NCBI RefSeq assembly: GCF_024612015.1
Contig: NZ_CP102512.1
Span: 5,580,001 to 5,644,000 of the forward strand
Reading direction: 5' to 3'
Source: Streptomyces sp. CA-210063
GTDB taxonomy: Bacteria; Actinomycetota; Actinomycetes; Streptomycetales; Streptomycetaceae
Length of the DNA stretch: 64,000 bases
Positions within the stretch are counted from its first letter, which is position 1, and the number at the start of each line of letters is the position of its first letter. The translations under genes were made by a program, and so were the position numbers. Shown here one piece after another: positions 17,100 to 24,256 of this stretch. The notes beneath the pieces were generated by a model. That model was not told the DNA's origin and made no database searches. It was given only the letters and a program-made list of their open reading frames with translations.

Positions 17100-17100
17100 G

Positions 17101-17538
17101 TTCCAGAAGGTACGGGAGGGCGCCACCACTCTCAATCGACTCATGTTGATCCATGCCTGGCTCGCTTGGTACGCGGAGAAGACCCCGGGCGGGTTGTTGT
17201 TCGTGGGCGAGCGGGGCAAGCCTTTCCGTCGTTCGACCTTCGGCCGGGAGTGGCGCAAGGCCCGTAGCGTGGTCGGACTGCCGGCCGATGTCCGGTTCTA
17301 CGATCTTCGTCACACCGGACACACCCTGACCACCCGATTGGGCGCGACGCTCAAGGACACGGTGGTGCGTGTCGGCCAGTCCACGGATAGGGCCGCGCGC
17401 ATCTATCAGCACTCGGACTCCGAGCGCCAACGTGAGGTCGCTTCCGGGCTCGACTCCCTGATGCAGGCTGAACGGCGGAAGGCTGCGGCCAAGGCCGATG
17501 AACAGGCATCGGGCACGGAGCGGGCACGAGACACCTAG
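17101..17538 (+). pseudogene. tyrosine integrase, C-terminal remnant
   Basis: The frame gives the last part of an AICE/phage integrase: GGLLFVGERGKPFRRSTFGR, DVRFYDLRHTGHTLTTRLGA and RAARIYQHSDSERQREVASG. The H-x-x-R box has become HTGH (R lost), the usual GHS is GQS, and the tyrosine IYQH is kept. The N-terminal half and the first catalytic Arg are missing. It lies just upstream of a terminator and the tRNA-Gly(CCC) 3' half, as an integrase should, and so identifies the relic element inserted in that tRNA. Confidence 0.8.
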
Positions 17539-17559
17539 ACAGGTCTAGACAACAAACAG

Positions 17560-17580
17560 GCCCAAGTCGCTGACTTGGGC
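17560..17580 (+). terminator. terminator after integrase remnant
   Basis: 9-bp stem GCCCAAGTC/GACTTGGGC with loop GCT, followed by TTTCATTG. Confidence 0.75.
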
Positions 17581-17591
17581 TTTCATTGTGA

Positions 17592-17646
17592 AGCGGGTGA
17601 CGAGAATCGAACTCGCGCTCTGAGCTTGGGAAGCTGCGATCATTCG
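17592..17646 (-). repeat. tRNA-Gly(CCC) 3' half, right att scar
   Basis: On the minus strand: anticodon stem-loop CAGCTTCCCAAGCT (anticodon CCC), T-arm GCGAGTTCGATTCTCGT and acceptor strand CACCCGC. No matching 5' half is present. Bases 17616-17646 repeat 11398-11428 with one mismatch, defining the core of the relic tRNA-Gly element. Confidence 0.75.
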
Positions 17647-17691
17647 CGGCCCGTTCAGGCACTGAGCTGGGCTGATGTCCAGGACCAGGTC

Positions 17692-18045
17692 TCATTGCCC
17701 TTGGCCGCATTCACCGTCGTTCCCCGTTGTTCCCCGCTCTATCTGGTGCGCTTGTGGTGCGGTGGCCGCGTCCTCGCTTGATGCCGCCGACTCGTCGGCT
17801 TCTCCGTACATGCTGACCCGGAGGCGTTCCTGGGCAGCCTCGAGCCGCTGGGTGTAGTCGGGCATGAAGACCTCGGCCAGCGTCCCGTCCAGCGTGCCTG
17901 AGATCGTGTGGATCGGTGACCAGACGGCTCGGTCGCGAATGATCCCCTCAAGGTCGTCGGACCGGAACATCACTTGGTACAGCCAGTCCGACAGCACGAA
18001 CGCTTGATCGTGCGTGAGCCTGATGGTGATCGCGTCATCGTCCAC
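17692..18045 (-). CDS. hypothetical protein
   Basis: 117 aa, starting MDDDAITIRLTHDQAFVLSD. It is acidic with an amphipathic helical pattern (DQAFVLSDWLYQVMFRSDDL, DYTQRLEAAQERLRVSMYG) and a disordered, Ala/Ser-rich tail. No signal peptide or membrane segment. Related small proteins are frequent near AICE scars in Streptomyces, but I cannot give a function. Confidence 0.6.
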   Translation of the reverse strand: MDDDAITIRLTHDQAFVLSDWLYQVMFRSDDLEGIIRDRAVWSPIHTISGTLDGTLAEVFMPDYTQRLEAAQERLRVSMYGEADESAASSEDAATAPQAHQIERGTTGNDGECGQGQ

Positions 18046-18104
18046 GGCCTCAACCTAGCTGCCTTCACTCGTGGTGTCGGGGCCCAGGTGTCCACGGCGA
18101 CCGC

Positions 18105-18255
18105 CACGCTTTCCAACTGTGTTGGTGGGGTCGTGGGGTGTGTACGGGGGCGTTCACCTGCGTTCATGAGCGGCCGGCTGTCGACGCGGGGACGGCTGAG
18201 GGTCTCGCCTGAACGGCCGTGAACGGGGCTGAATGAGACGGAAACTGAGACGGCC
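18105..18255 (+). repeat. 151-bp element-end repeat, copy 2
   Basis: Same length as and clearly related to 10629-10779: it starts with the last 12 bases of the tRNA-Ser att core (cacgctttccaa), continues ctgtgttggtgggg and ends with GAGACGGAAACTGAGACGG. The rest of the tRNA-Ser 3' end is missing, so it is a truncated element end. Confidence 0.72.
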
Positions 18256-18265
18256 GCCTGTGGTC

Positions 18266-18688
18266 CTAGAGCTGACCTCGCCACCATGGCACGTTCAGGC
18301 TGTCAGCCGGGATGACCTTGGCCCTTGCCAGAATCTTCCCGTCGAGGGCCCAAACGAGGGCGCGCAACTCACGCGCGCTCTTCCTGGGCAGTGCGTGAAG
18401 CACGGCTTCGAGGTGCTCGCGGAAGCTGGCGCCGTAACACCCGCACTCAGGGATGCCGCAATCGGGACCTGTGAGTGGGTCTACAAGTTGTCTGAGGGGG
18501 CCATGGGCATAGGCCTGCCAGTGCCAGAACGCTTCTTCTGTGGCTTCGGGCCAGAAGCGGGTCCGCTCTAGCCGACGCAGGTCAGCTGTGCAAGATCCTG
18601 AAAGGCGATCAATGAACGGGTACCGTCGCCGCCTCCAGGGGCGGATAGCGAGGTCGCCCCGCAGGGCTGACGGGCGCCTACGCGGCAT
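18266..18688 (-). CDS. hypothetical protein
   Basis: 140 aa on the minus strand starting MPRRRPSALRGDLAIRPWRR. The middle has two conserved-looking blocks: FWPEATEEAFWHWQAYAHGP and CGIPECGCYGASFREHLEAV, the latter with three Cys that might bind metal, followed by RALVWALDGKILARAK. No membrane segments. I recognise it only as a conserved Streptomyces hypothetical type; function unknown. Confidence 0.6.
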   Translation of the reverse strand: MPRRRPSALRGDLAIRPWRRRRYPFIDRLSGSCTADLRRLERTRFWPEATEEAFWHWQAYAHGPLRQLVDPLTGPDCGIPECGCYGASFREHLEAVLHALPRKSARELRALVWALDGKILARAKVIPADSLNVPWWRGQL

Positions 18689-18993
18689 TGCCCCTTCGGT
18701 TGTCGGTCATGGGGGCAAGCTACAGAACCACGCGTCAGGTGGCCACTGCGTATCCGGAGGCCGAAGCCCTGAGCCTGGGAAGCTTGGGTGCTTAAGGGGC
18801 TGGAAGCATGCTGACCTGCGGTGTGACGGTGTCGACGCCTGACGTCCACGGCTTGCAAGCCCCGGTGTTCCCCGTGGCTTCCCGCACGACCTGGCACGGT
18901 GCTGGCACGTCTGCCGGGGTGCTGAATGACTCCGCACCCACCCTTCGTCTTCATGCGTCGGCCGTTGTCGGTGCGGTCCCGTAGCTTGAGGCC
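18689..18993. other. intergenic region with element-end-like motifs
   Basis: About 305 bases. The text ctgagcctgggaagcttggg at 18773 echoes the tRNA-Gly(CCC) anticodon region, and gacctggcacggtgctggca near 18889 echoes the tandem ctggtgcgg-type pairs at 11520 and 17744. It is probably a further decayed element end; it also holds the promoter of the methyltransferase operon. Confidence 0.4.
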
Positions 18994-19650
18994 ATGGTTG
19001 GTACAGGCGAGAACTTCCCTCACCTCGGCGAGCCGTCGGCGGTGGGCCATCCCGCTGCGGGCGTCCAGCCTTACTACGCGCAGCGTGCCGCATTGCTGGG
19101 GCAGAGGTACGGGAGCGTCACCTTCGAGGAAGTGCATGGCGGGGTGTTGGATCTGCTTCCGCCGGCGCCGGCGAAGGTGCTGGACGTAGGTGCTGGCACT
19201 GGGCGGGACGCCGTGGCACTCGCACGGCGCGGTTACCAGGTGGTGGCAGCGGAGCCGGTCCGTGAGCTTCGGGAGGTCGCGCAGAGCCTCAACCCGTGCG
19301 AGGACGTCCGTTGGGTCAAGGACTCGCTGCCCGCACTGTCCCACCTGCAAGGGCCTTTTGAGCTGGTGCTGCTGTCGGCTGTGTGGATGCACCTGGCGCC
19401 GGCCGAGCGTGGGCAGGCGATGGAGCGGCTGATCACGCTGCTGGCTCCGGCGGGGCTGCTGGTCGTCTCGCTTCGGCGCGGAGTCCCGCCGACAGACCGG
19501 GTGATGTTCGATGTGCCCGCGGAGGAGGTCGTGCGGGACGGGGAGCGAGCGACGCTGCGGTTGGTGCGACTGGTAGAAGAGGGCGCGGACCGGCTCGGCC
19601 GTGCCGATGTGTGGTGGCAGACGGTTGTCCTGCGCAAGGGGGCCGCGTGA
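18994..19650 (+). CDS. class I SAM-dependent methyltransferase
   Basis: 218 aa. The SAM-binding motif I is VLDVGAGTGRDAVALARRGY, motif II VVAAEPVRELREVA and the post-II acidic strand FELVLLSAVWMHLAPAERG, a type 11/12 small-molecule or protein methyltransferase fold with no DNA-methylase catalytic box (no DPPY/NPPY). It overlaps the start of the HNH gene by four bases (GTGA), so they form an operon. The pairing with a nuclease suggests a role as a two-gene conflict or modification system, but the methyl acceptor is unknown. Confidence 0.85.
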   Translation: MVGTGENFPHLGEPSAVGHPAAGVQPYYAQRAALLGQRYGSVTFEEVHGGVLDLLPPAPAKVLDVGAGTGRDAVALARRGYQVVAAEPVRELREVAQSLNPCEDVRWVKDSLPALSHLQGPFELVLLSAVWMHLAPAERGQAMERLITLLAPAGLLVVSLRRGVPPTDRVMFDVPAEEVVRDGERATLRLVRLVEEGADRLGRADVWWQTVVLRKGAA

Positions 19651-20660
19651 GCGGGCGCGAGTTCTACGCCCAGGATTCCTCGGCGCGCGCGTCGTGGCGG
19701 TTGGCAGTGCTGATGGGGGCCAACTCGCGCACCTACAAATTCGCCCTCGGCCAAGCGCTTTTGGAGTTCGGGCGGACCGGGCGAGAGGAAATCTCCATTG
19801 CCGAGCTCGCCGCTGCCTACAGCCTGGGCCTGGTGCAGCATTTGGCCCAGGACCCGCAGGCGCCGCCGACGGTGGAGCTGGGCGAGAAAGACTTCCTCAC
19901 CGTCGTTGAGCAGGAGAGAGCCGTGACGCTGGAGGCCGGTCGGCCCACCGAGCGTCTGCTGGCGGCCGCAGTGCGTTCCATGCCGATGATGGTGATGCAG
20001 AAGTTCCACAATCTCCGCGGTGAAACCGCGGTGCCCCACACCTTCTACGAGCTGGCAGGGACGGGACGGCAGCGAATCGTGCGCCTGACTCCTGACCTGC
20101 TGCGACTGGCGCAGTCGGAGCAAGCATCAAGCCTGGCCGCGGAGCTGGGTGCACGCTGGAGCGTCGTGGAGAGCTCCTTCGCTGCCGGCGTCGGGCGCAG
20201 CCTCGTCGAGGAGGGCGTCACGGTCGACTGGGACACCCTTAAGATCACCGACAAACGCCGACGCCGCTCGGTGACCGGCATCGTTGACGCCACGGTCGGT
20301 TTTCAACACGGCCGCTGCCTGATCTGTGGCGATGTTCTGACCCCGGACGATGCCATAGCCGTCGACCATGTCTTCCCGTTCTCCCTGATGCGTCGCTTCG
20401 ACAGCGTCGGCTCCTGGCACGGTCCAGATCTGGACGCCCTGTGGAACCTTGCCCCCGCACATGCCACCTGCAACGGAGCCAAAAGCGACCGACTACCCAC
20501 CCCGGCCGAACTCGCCCGCCTCGCGGCCCGGAATGACGCAATCATGCAGTCCCCCCATCCCCTGCGCCGCACACTGCAACTCAGCCTGAAACACGCCCTG
20601 CCCCGCCAGAAGACGCCCTCGTGGACCGAGTTCCTGGGAGCGGTTCAGACAGCAGTCTGA
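19647..20660 (+). CDS. HNH endonuclease
   Basis: 337 aa from the GTG at 19647, which overlaps the methyltransferase stop. The N-terminal 200 residues form an unfamiliar helical domain (VLMGANSRTYKFALGQALLE, ISIAELAAAYSLGLVQHLAQ). The C-terminal HNH site has CLIC (224-227), AVDHVFPFSLM (Asp240-His241), LWNLAPAHATCNGAKS with Asn267 and His272. Known role: beta-beta-alpha-metal nucleases that nick or cut DNA; here translationally coupled to a methyltransferase within a mobile island, consistent with a defence function (inference). Confidence 0.85.
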   Translation: MSGREFYAQDSSARASWRLAVLMGANSRTYKFALGQALLEFGRTGREEISIAELAAAYSLGLVQHLAQDPQAPPTVELGEKDFLTVVEQERAVTLEAGRPTERLLAAAVRSMPMMVMQKFHNLRGETAVPHTFYELAGTGRQRIVRLTPDLLRLAQSEQASSLAAELGARWSVVESSFAAGVGRSLVEEGVTVDWDTLKITDKRRRRSVTGIVDATVGFQHGRCLICGDVLTPDDAIAVDHVFPFSLMRRFDSVGSWHGPDLDALWNLAPAHATCNGAKSDRLPTPAELARLAARNDAIMQSPHPLRRTLQLSLKHALPRQKTPSWTEFLGAVQTAV

Positions 20661-20782
20661 CTCCCGACCCAGGAGTCCTGGGCCAATCACGGACGGCGCG
20701 CATGGCTTCCAAGTGATCGCGACGGATGAGCACCGCTTCAGGAGTTCTATTTACGCTCGCTCCTGGGGCCTCCGTCGGCTGA

Positions 20783-21043
20783 TCAGGCGGTCGTCCAAGG
20801 CTGCTGTCGTATGCCGCCGTCCGGCCTCGTTGATGTCAGCGTTGGAAGTCTGCACAGCTCCGGAGCTGTGCAGACTTCCAACGGTTCCTCTGGCCGATCC
20901 GTCCACCGCCACCAGGTGTGCCGGCCAGCACCCCGCCACAAAGATCGGCAGACCCTCCGGCCGTCGTCTCGCCTGGACAGGACGAGACTGCCGGACTCCA
21001 AGGGTTGTCTGCACTCAGGACAAGCCGGGGCGTCGTCGGCCAT
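20783..21043 (-). CDS. small zinc-ribbon protein, paralogue 2
   Basis: 86 aa; the ATG at 21043 has an AAGGGGC ribosome site. CPECRQPLESG opens a zinc knuckle; DDGRRVCRSLWRGAGRHTWW and DRPEEPLEVCTAPEL match the gene at 12607-12819 closely. The surrounding DNA (cctcgttgatgtcagcgttgg) is also repeated near 12585. The last 20 residues are not shared and overlap that repeat. Function unknown. Confidence 0.65.
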   Translation of the reverse strand: MADDAPACPECRQPLESGSLVLSRRDDGRRVCRSLWRGAGRHTWWRWTDRPEEPLEVCTAPELCRLPTLTSTRPDGGIRQQPWTTA

Positions 21044-21698
21044 GCGACGCCCCTTAGCGGCGCAACCCCTCTGTCCCGAACTCTCGGCTGGGTGGCTATT
21101 GAGGTCTGGTGGGCTGGCCAGCCGGCTGTCTCCGGTTGTTGGCAGTCAGCTGAGGCCATGATGGTTGCTGTACTGCAACGGCTCCGGAAAGCACGCTCAC
21201 TGAGACCCTGCCGATGATTTCGACCTGCGAAGAAGCCACGCAAGGGGCGCGGGCTTCTCTGATCATCACGCCCCTCACACGAAGGGGCTTCCATCGCCCG
21301 GGTGTCAGCTGTGCCGAGCGGCAGACTCAGTCTCCGCCCCACCAACCCAGCCACCACTCCAAGGCTCGCTTGCCGGCCGTAGAGCAGAGCCCGCCGAGGG
21401 TTGCGAGAAGCAGTTGCTTCCCTACTGTCCGACGTCCCGTCTCATGGCGCTCACTCGGGCGCTGTCCTGTCACCTGTCCTCCAGTTGGTTGGCCAGCTCG
21501 CAGCGCGGCGTGGGGAAGCCCGTTCCTTGGAGGGCCCCGCGACTGCATCTCCATTGAGCGGCGACGCGCGGAGTGGCTGGCAACTCGGTGACAGCTTCAA
21601 GACAAGATTGGTCGTTCGCGCAGTTCAGAGCCTTTGACTCATCTAGCGTATTGGACACCTGCTGACACTTACAGACACTTACAGACGGGGTACGACGC
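21044..21698. other. intergenic region upstream of HTH protein
   Basis: About 650 bases without a convincing gene. A short hairpin (GCCCCT/AGGGGC, about 21270-21288) and a tandem acttacagac repeat (about 21668-21685) just before the next gene are the only structures seen; the latter may be an operator. Confidence 0.35.
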
Positions 21699-22928
21699 AT
21701 GTCCACCAGAGGTGCTCGGGGGGTCTCCCTGCCCGGAACGGACCAAGTGTCTCCAGGTCCAAGACGCGACGTGCTCATTGAGCTACACAAGCTCTACCGC
21801 CTAGCTGACACCCCGGGCGTCCGCAGCATAAGTACCGAGGTCCACAAGCGAGACGATCTCAGTGCGACTATGAACAGAGATTTGGTCTCACAGATCCTCT
21901 CTGGGCGGCGGTGGCCTACGGTCAAGCAATTGGACAGCCTAGTTCGCGTTTTGGCCAGTCAGGCGATTAACAGTCCCGGAGAGGATGCCGAGAGTTCGCG
22001 GTTCATTGCTCTCTGGACTGCGGCAGAGGAACCATTTGTGGAGGCGGTCACTGAAACCTACTCGAGAGATCCCATAGGCCGAGCCTTTGAGGAAGCTAGC
22101 GCTTCGGGTGATGTAACTCCCGTCGTGGAGCTGGCCGAAAAGCGGCCTCCAGAATCCATCGTCGAGATTTTGAACAAACTGAAGGAGCGGGCTTGGGTTA
22201 ATTTCGCCAAGGGACTGCTGGAAGGGCTAGCTGAACGCTTAGAACCCTCTCGTGTTCCAGCTTTGGCTTCCCTTCTTCCGGATTTTTCAGACGACGGATG
22301 GTTTCCGGCAGAGGGTGGAATCTTCGTGGGCGCATTCGCCAGAGTGCGACCCATCTTCGACGTCTGCCAACTTGCTGACCTGATGATGCGAGCTGGTGCC
22401 GCAAGTTATGCAGCTACCTTGGTCAGGGTCGTTCGGGATGAAAGGCCCCTTGCGGAAACAGCCGAGCTCTTCGTCTCGCTACACAAAGGCGGCCACGGCT
22501 GGAAGGTGGGAAACACTTGGAATTCTGACAATGTTTGGCCTGATTCTCCGAACACTGTTCTGCTGATGATCCAAGAATTCCTCTCGCTTGATTGTCCCGA
22601 GGGTGTTCCCATCCTTGTCGCTCGTTACGGAAGTGGCCACTCAAGTAAGCATCGATGGGATCTCTACCAGCTGCTGGGTGAGAAAGCGATGTGGGAGGTT
22701 CGAGAGGGAATGATCCAGTCGCTGGTTGAGATAGTCGCTGATCGTGAGGTGGCCGAATTTGTGTCAATTGCAGCTTCGGCTGGTGATGAGGAACTCGCCT
22801 CTAGAGTGATTCGAGGTCTCGTATCCTTCCGCGGCTGGGGTAGGGCATCGCACTTCATTCAGTTTCTCCCTCCAGAGCTCGAAGCGATCGCAACCGAAAG
22901 TCGGAAACATGGGAAGGAAGGTCCGTGA
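21699..22928 (+). CDS. HTH-domain protein of unknown function (lower GC)
   Basis: 409 aa. Residues about 25-85 look like the XRE-like HTH common at the front of Streptomyces conflict proteins (DVLIELHKLYRLAD, then NRDLVSQILSGRRWPTVKQL DSLVRVLA). The remaining 300 residues are helical and repeat-like (ELAEKRPPESIVEILNKLKE, ADLMMRAGAASYAATLVRVV), perhaps alpha-solenoid, and match nothing I can name. Codon use and GC are clearly lower than in the core genes, a sign of transfer. It stands alone, with a terminator hairpin right behind it. Confidence 0.6.
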   Translation: MSTRGARGVSLPGTDQVSPGPRRDVLIELHKLYRLADTPGVRSISTEVHKRDDLSATMNRDLVSQILSGRRWPTVKQLDSLVRVLASQAINSPGEDAESSRFIALWTAAEEPFVEAVTETYSRDPIGRAFEEASASGDVTPVVELAEKRPPESIVEILNKLKERAWVNFAKGLLEGLAERLEPSRVPALASLLPDFSDDGWFPAEGGIFVGAFARVRPIFDVCQLADLMMRAGAASYAATLVRVVRDERPLAETAELFVSLHKGGHGWKVGNTWNSDNVWPDSPNTVLLMIQEFLSLDCPEGVPILVARYGSGHSSKHRWDLYQLLGEKAMWEVREGMIQSLVEIVADREVAEFVSIAASAGDEELASRVIRGLVSFRGWGRASHFIQFLPPELEAIATESRKHGKEGP

Positions 22929-22929
22929 A

Positions 22930-22959
22930 GCGCCTACCAGGGCACGCTGCTATAGGCGC
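22930..22959 (+). terminator. hairpin after HTH protein gene
   Basis: GCGCCTA at 22930 pairs with TAGGCGC ending at 22959; it begins one base after the stop codon. Confidence 0.6.
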
Positions 22960-22972
22960 CTCTTGCATTGAG

Positions 22973-23016
22973 TGCCCCCGTCAGGATTCGAACCTGCACA
23001 CACGGCTCCGGAGGGC
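22973..23016 (-). repeat. tRNA-Arg(CCG)-like 3' half, att scar
   Basis: On the minus strand: anticodon loop CTCCGGA, then GCAGGTTCGAATCCTGAC and acceptor strand GGGGGCA. The 5' side cannot form the matching D-arm or acceptor, so this is a 3' half only, like the tRNA-Arg(CCT) scar at 12458. Confidence 0.6.
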
Positions 23017-23112
23017 CCGCACTCATCCTTAGGCGAAGCTGCTGGTAGGCGCCCAGTACTCAGTACTCGTGTGGTCGGATCGGATCCGTCCACGGGTAGT
23101 CCACGGGTGCGC

Positions 23113-24075
23113 CTAATCACGCCTGTCGTATCTTGCTCCTACGCTGGTTACACGTTTCGGACGGCTTCGTGCCTCTAGATAGTTGGCCGCGATACGTAGA
23201 GCGTCTGGATTATCATTGAATCTGCCAATCCCCGTGTTGCAGGAATCGCAAAGCAGCCCCCGGACGCACTTACCGCAAGTGCGTTTACTGTTTACGGGTC
23301 TCTCGATTGAGCAACAGGCGTGATCATGGTCGACGGCGAATGATTTCTTACCGTATCCAGGATCCCGCGTTCCGCATATGGCGCATCCCATCCCCTGGGA
23401 AATCAACATGATGATATAGTCCCAGTGATTCATTCCATAATTCCTAAGAACGCTGCAGCGGATACAGTATGTGTTTCTTCGCTCTGTCGTTCCGGTGAAT
23501 TGATCGACTGTCAGATAGCGTCGGCATGCAGAGCACAGGCGGCGGCCATCCTCCAAGTTTCGCTTCTTTTCAACCTTCACGAGATATTTAGTGGGGTCTC
23601 CATGCTTCCTAAAGCGCCCGTGGTGTTTCTTGCACCACCCGAGGGCGTAGTGCCGGTCGGCGCACCCTTCGATGTTGCATGTCAATTGTGGCTGCCTGAA
23701 AGCTCTAAGCCCTTCACCTCGCTGCCACTGTCCGTAATGTCCGCGGCATAGACCGCTTGTATGCACGCTCTTGGGGCAGTCGGGAAATTTACAGATCCCC
23801 TGTCGTGGGATTATTTGACGAATTGGTGTCAGGCTTTTTCCTGATTTCTGCTGTACATAGTGGCCGCTGCACAAGTTTAAGGCTACGTCAGGTCGGTCGC
23901 ATCCAGGAAAGGAACATTTTCCAGTCTTCTTAGATCTGATCTTAATGGGCTGCAAATCCTTTCCGCGACGCTTCTGGGCCCAGTGGGTCTGGCAGAGTCC
24001 CCTGGCGGCATGAGCCCGGTAACAGCCGTCGAACGAACATGTTGGCGCGGGCTCTGGTCCTGCACTGCTGGCCAT
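23113..24075 (-). CDS. endonuclease VII-like HNH nuclease with four zinc-finger repeats
   Basis: 320 aa from the ATG at 24075, which has a GGAG site nine bases upstream (an ATG at 24090 has none). Four tandem repeats of the form C-x4-C-...-GLC-x2-H-(Y/W) start at Cys13, Cys54, Cys95 and Cys133 (CSFDGC..GLCQTHW, CSFPGC..NLCSGHY, CKFPDC..GLCRGHY, CNIEGC..GWCKKHH), each about 40 residues. A recombination-endonuclease-VII-like domain follows: CSAC, CIRC, CAICGTRDPG, AVDHDHACC (His250/252) and GLLCDSCNTGIGRFNDNP. Such enzymes resolve or cleave branched DNA; the repeats probably give DNA recognition. GC is low, indicating transfer. Confidence 0.82.
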   Translation of the reverse strand: MASSAGPEPAPTCSFDGCYRAHAARGLCQTHWAQKRRGKDLQPIKIRSKKTGKCSFPGCDRPDVALNLCSGHYVQQKSGKSLTPIRQIIPRQGICKFPDCPKSVHTSGLCRGHYGQWQRGEGLRAFRQPQLTCNIEGCADRHYALGWCKKHHGRFRKHGDPTKYLVKVEKKRNLEDGRRLCSACRRYLTVDQFTGTTERRNTYCIRCSVLRNYGMNHWDYIIMLISQGMGCAICGTRDPGYGKKSFAVDHDHACCSIERPVNSKRTCGKCVRGLLCDSCNTGIGRFNDNPDALRIAANYLEARSRPKRVTSVGARYDRRD

Positions 24076-24256
24076 AGAGAAAATCTCCATTTCGAATCGA
24101 TGCGAACCACCGGCGGGGCGGTCGCCTCAGGTCACCTCGGCTGGTCAGCCGGTCACCTGGGGGCGGTGACGGTCACTTGCGGTCGCCGTAGTTGCTGTAC
24201 TTCGCTGCTGTACAGCAGGCAACTCCGGAGGGTCCTTGGCCTGGGATGCTGCCCGG

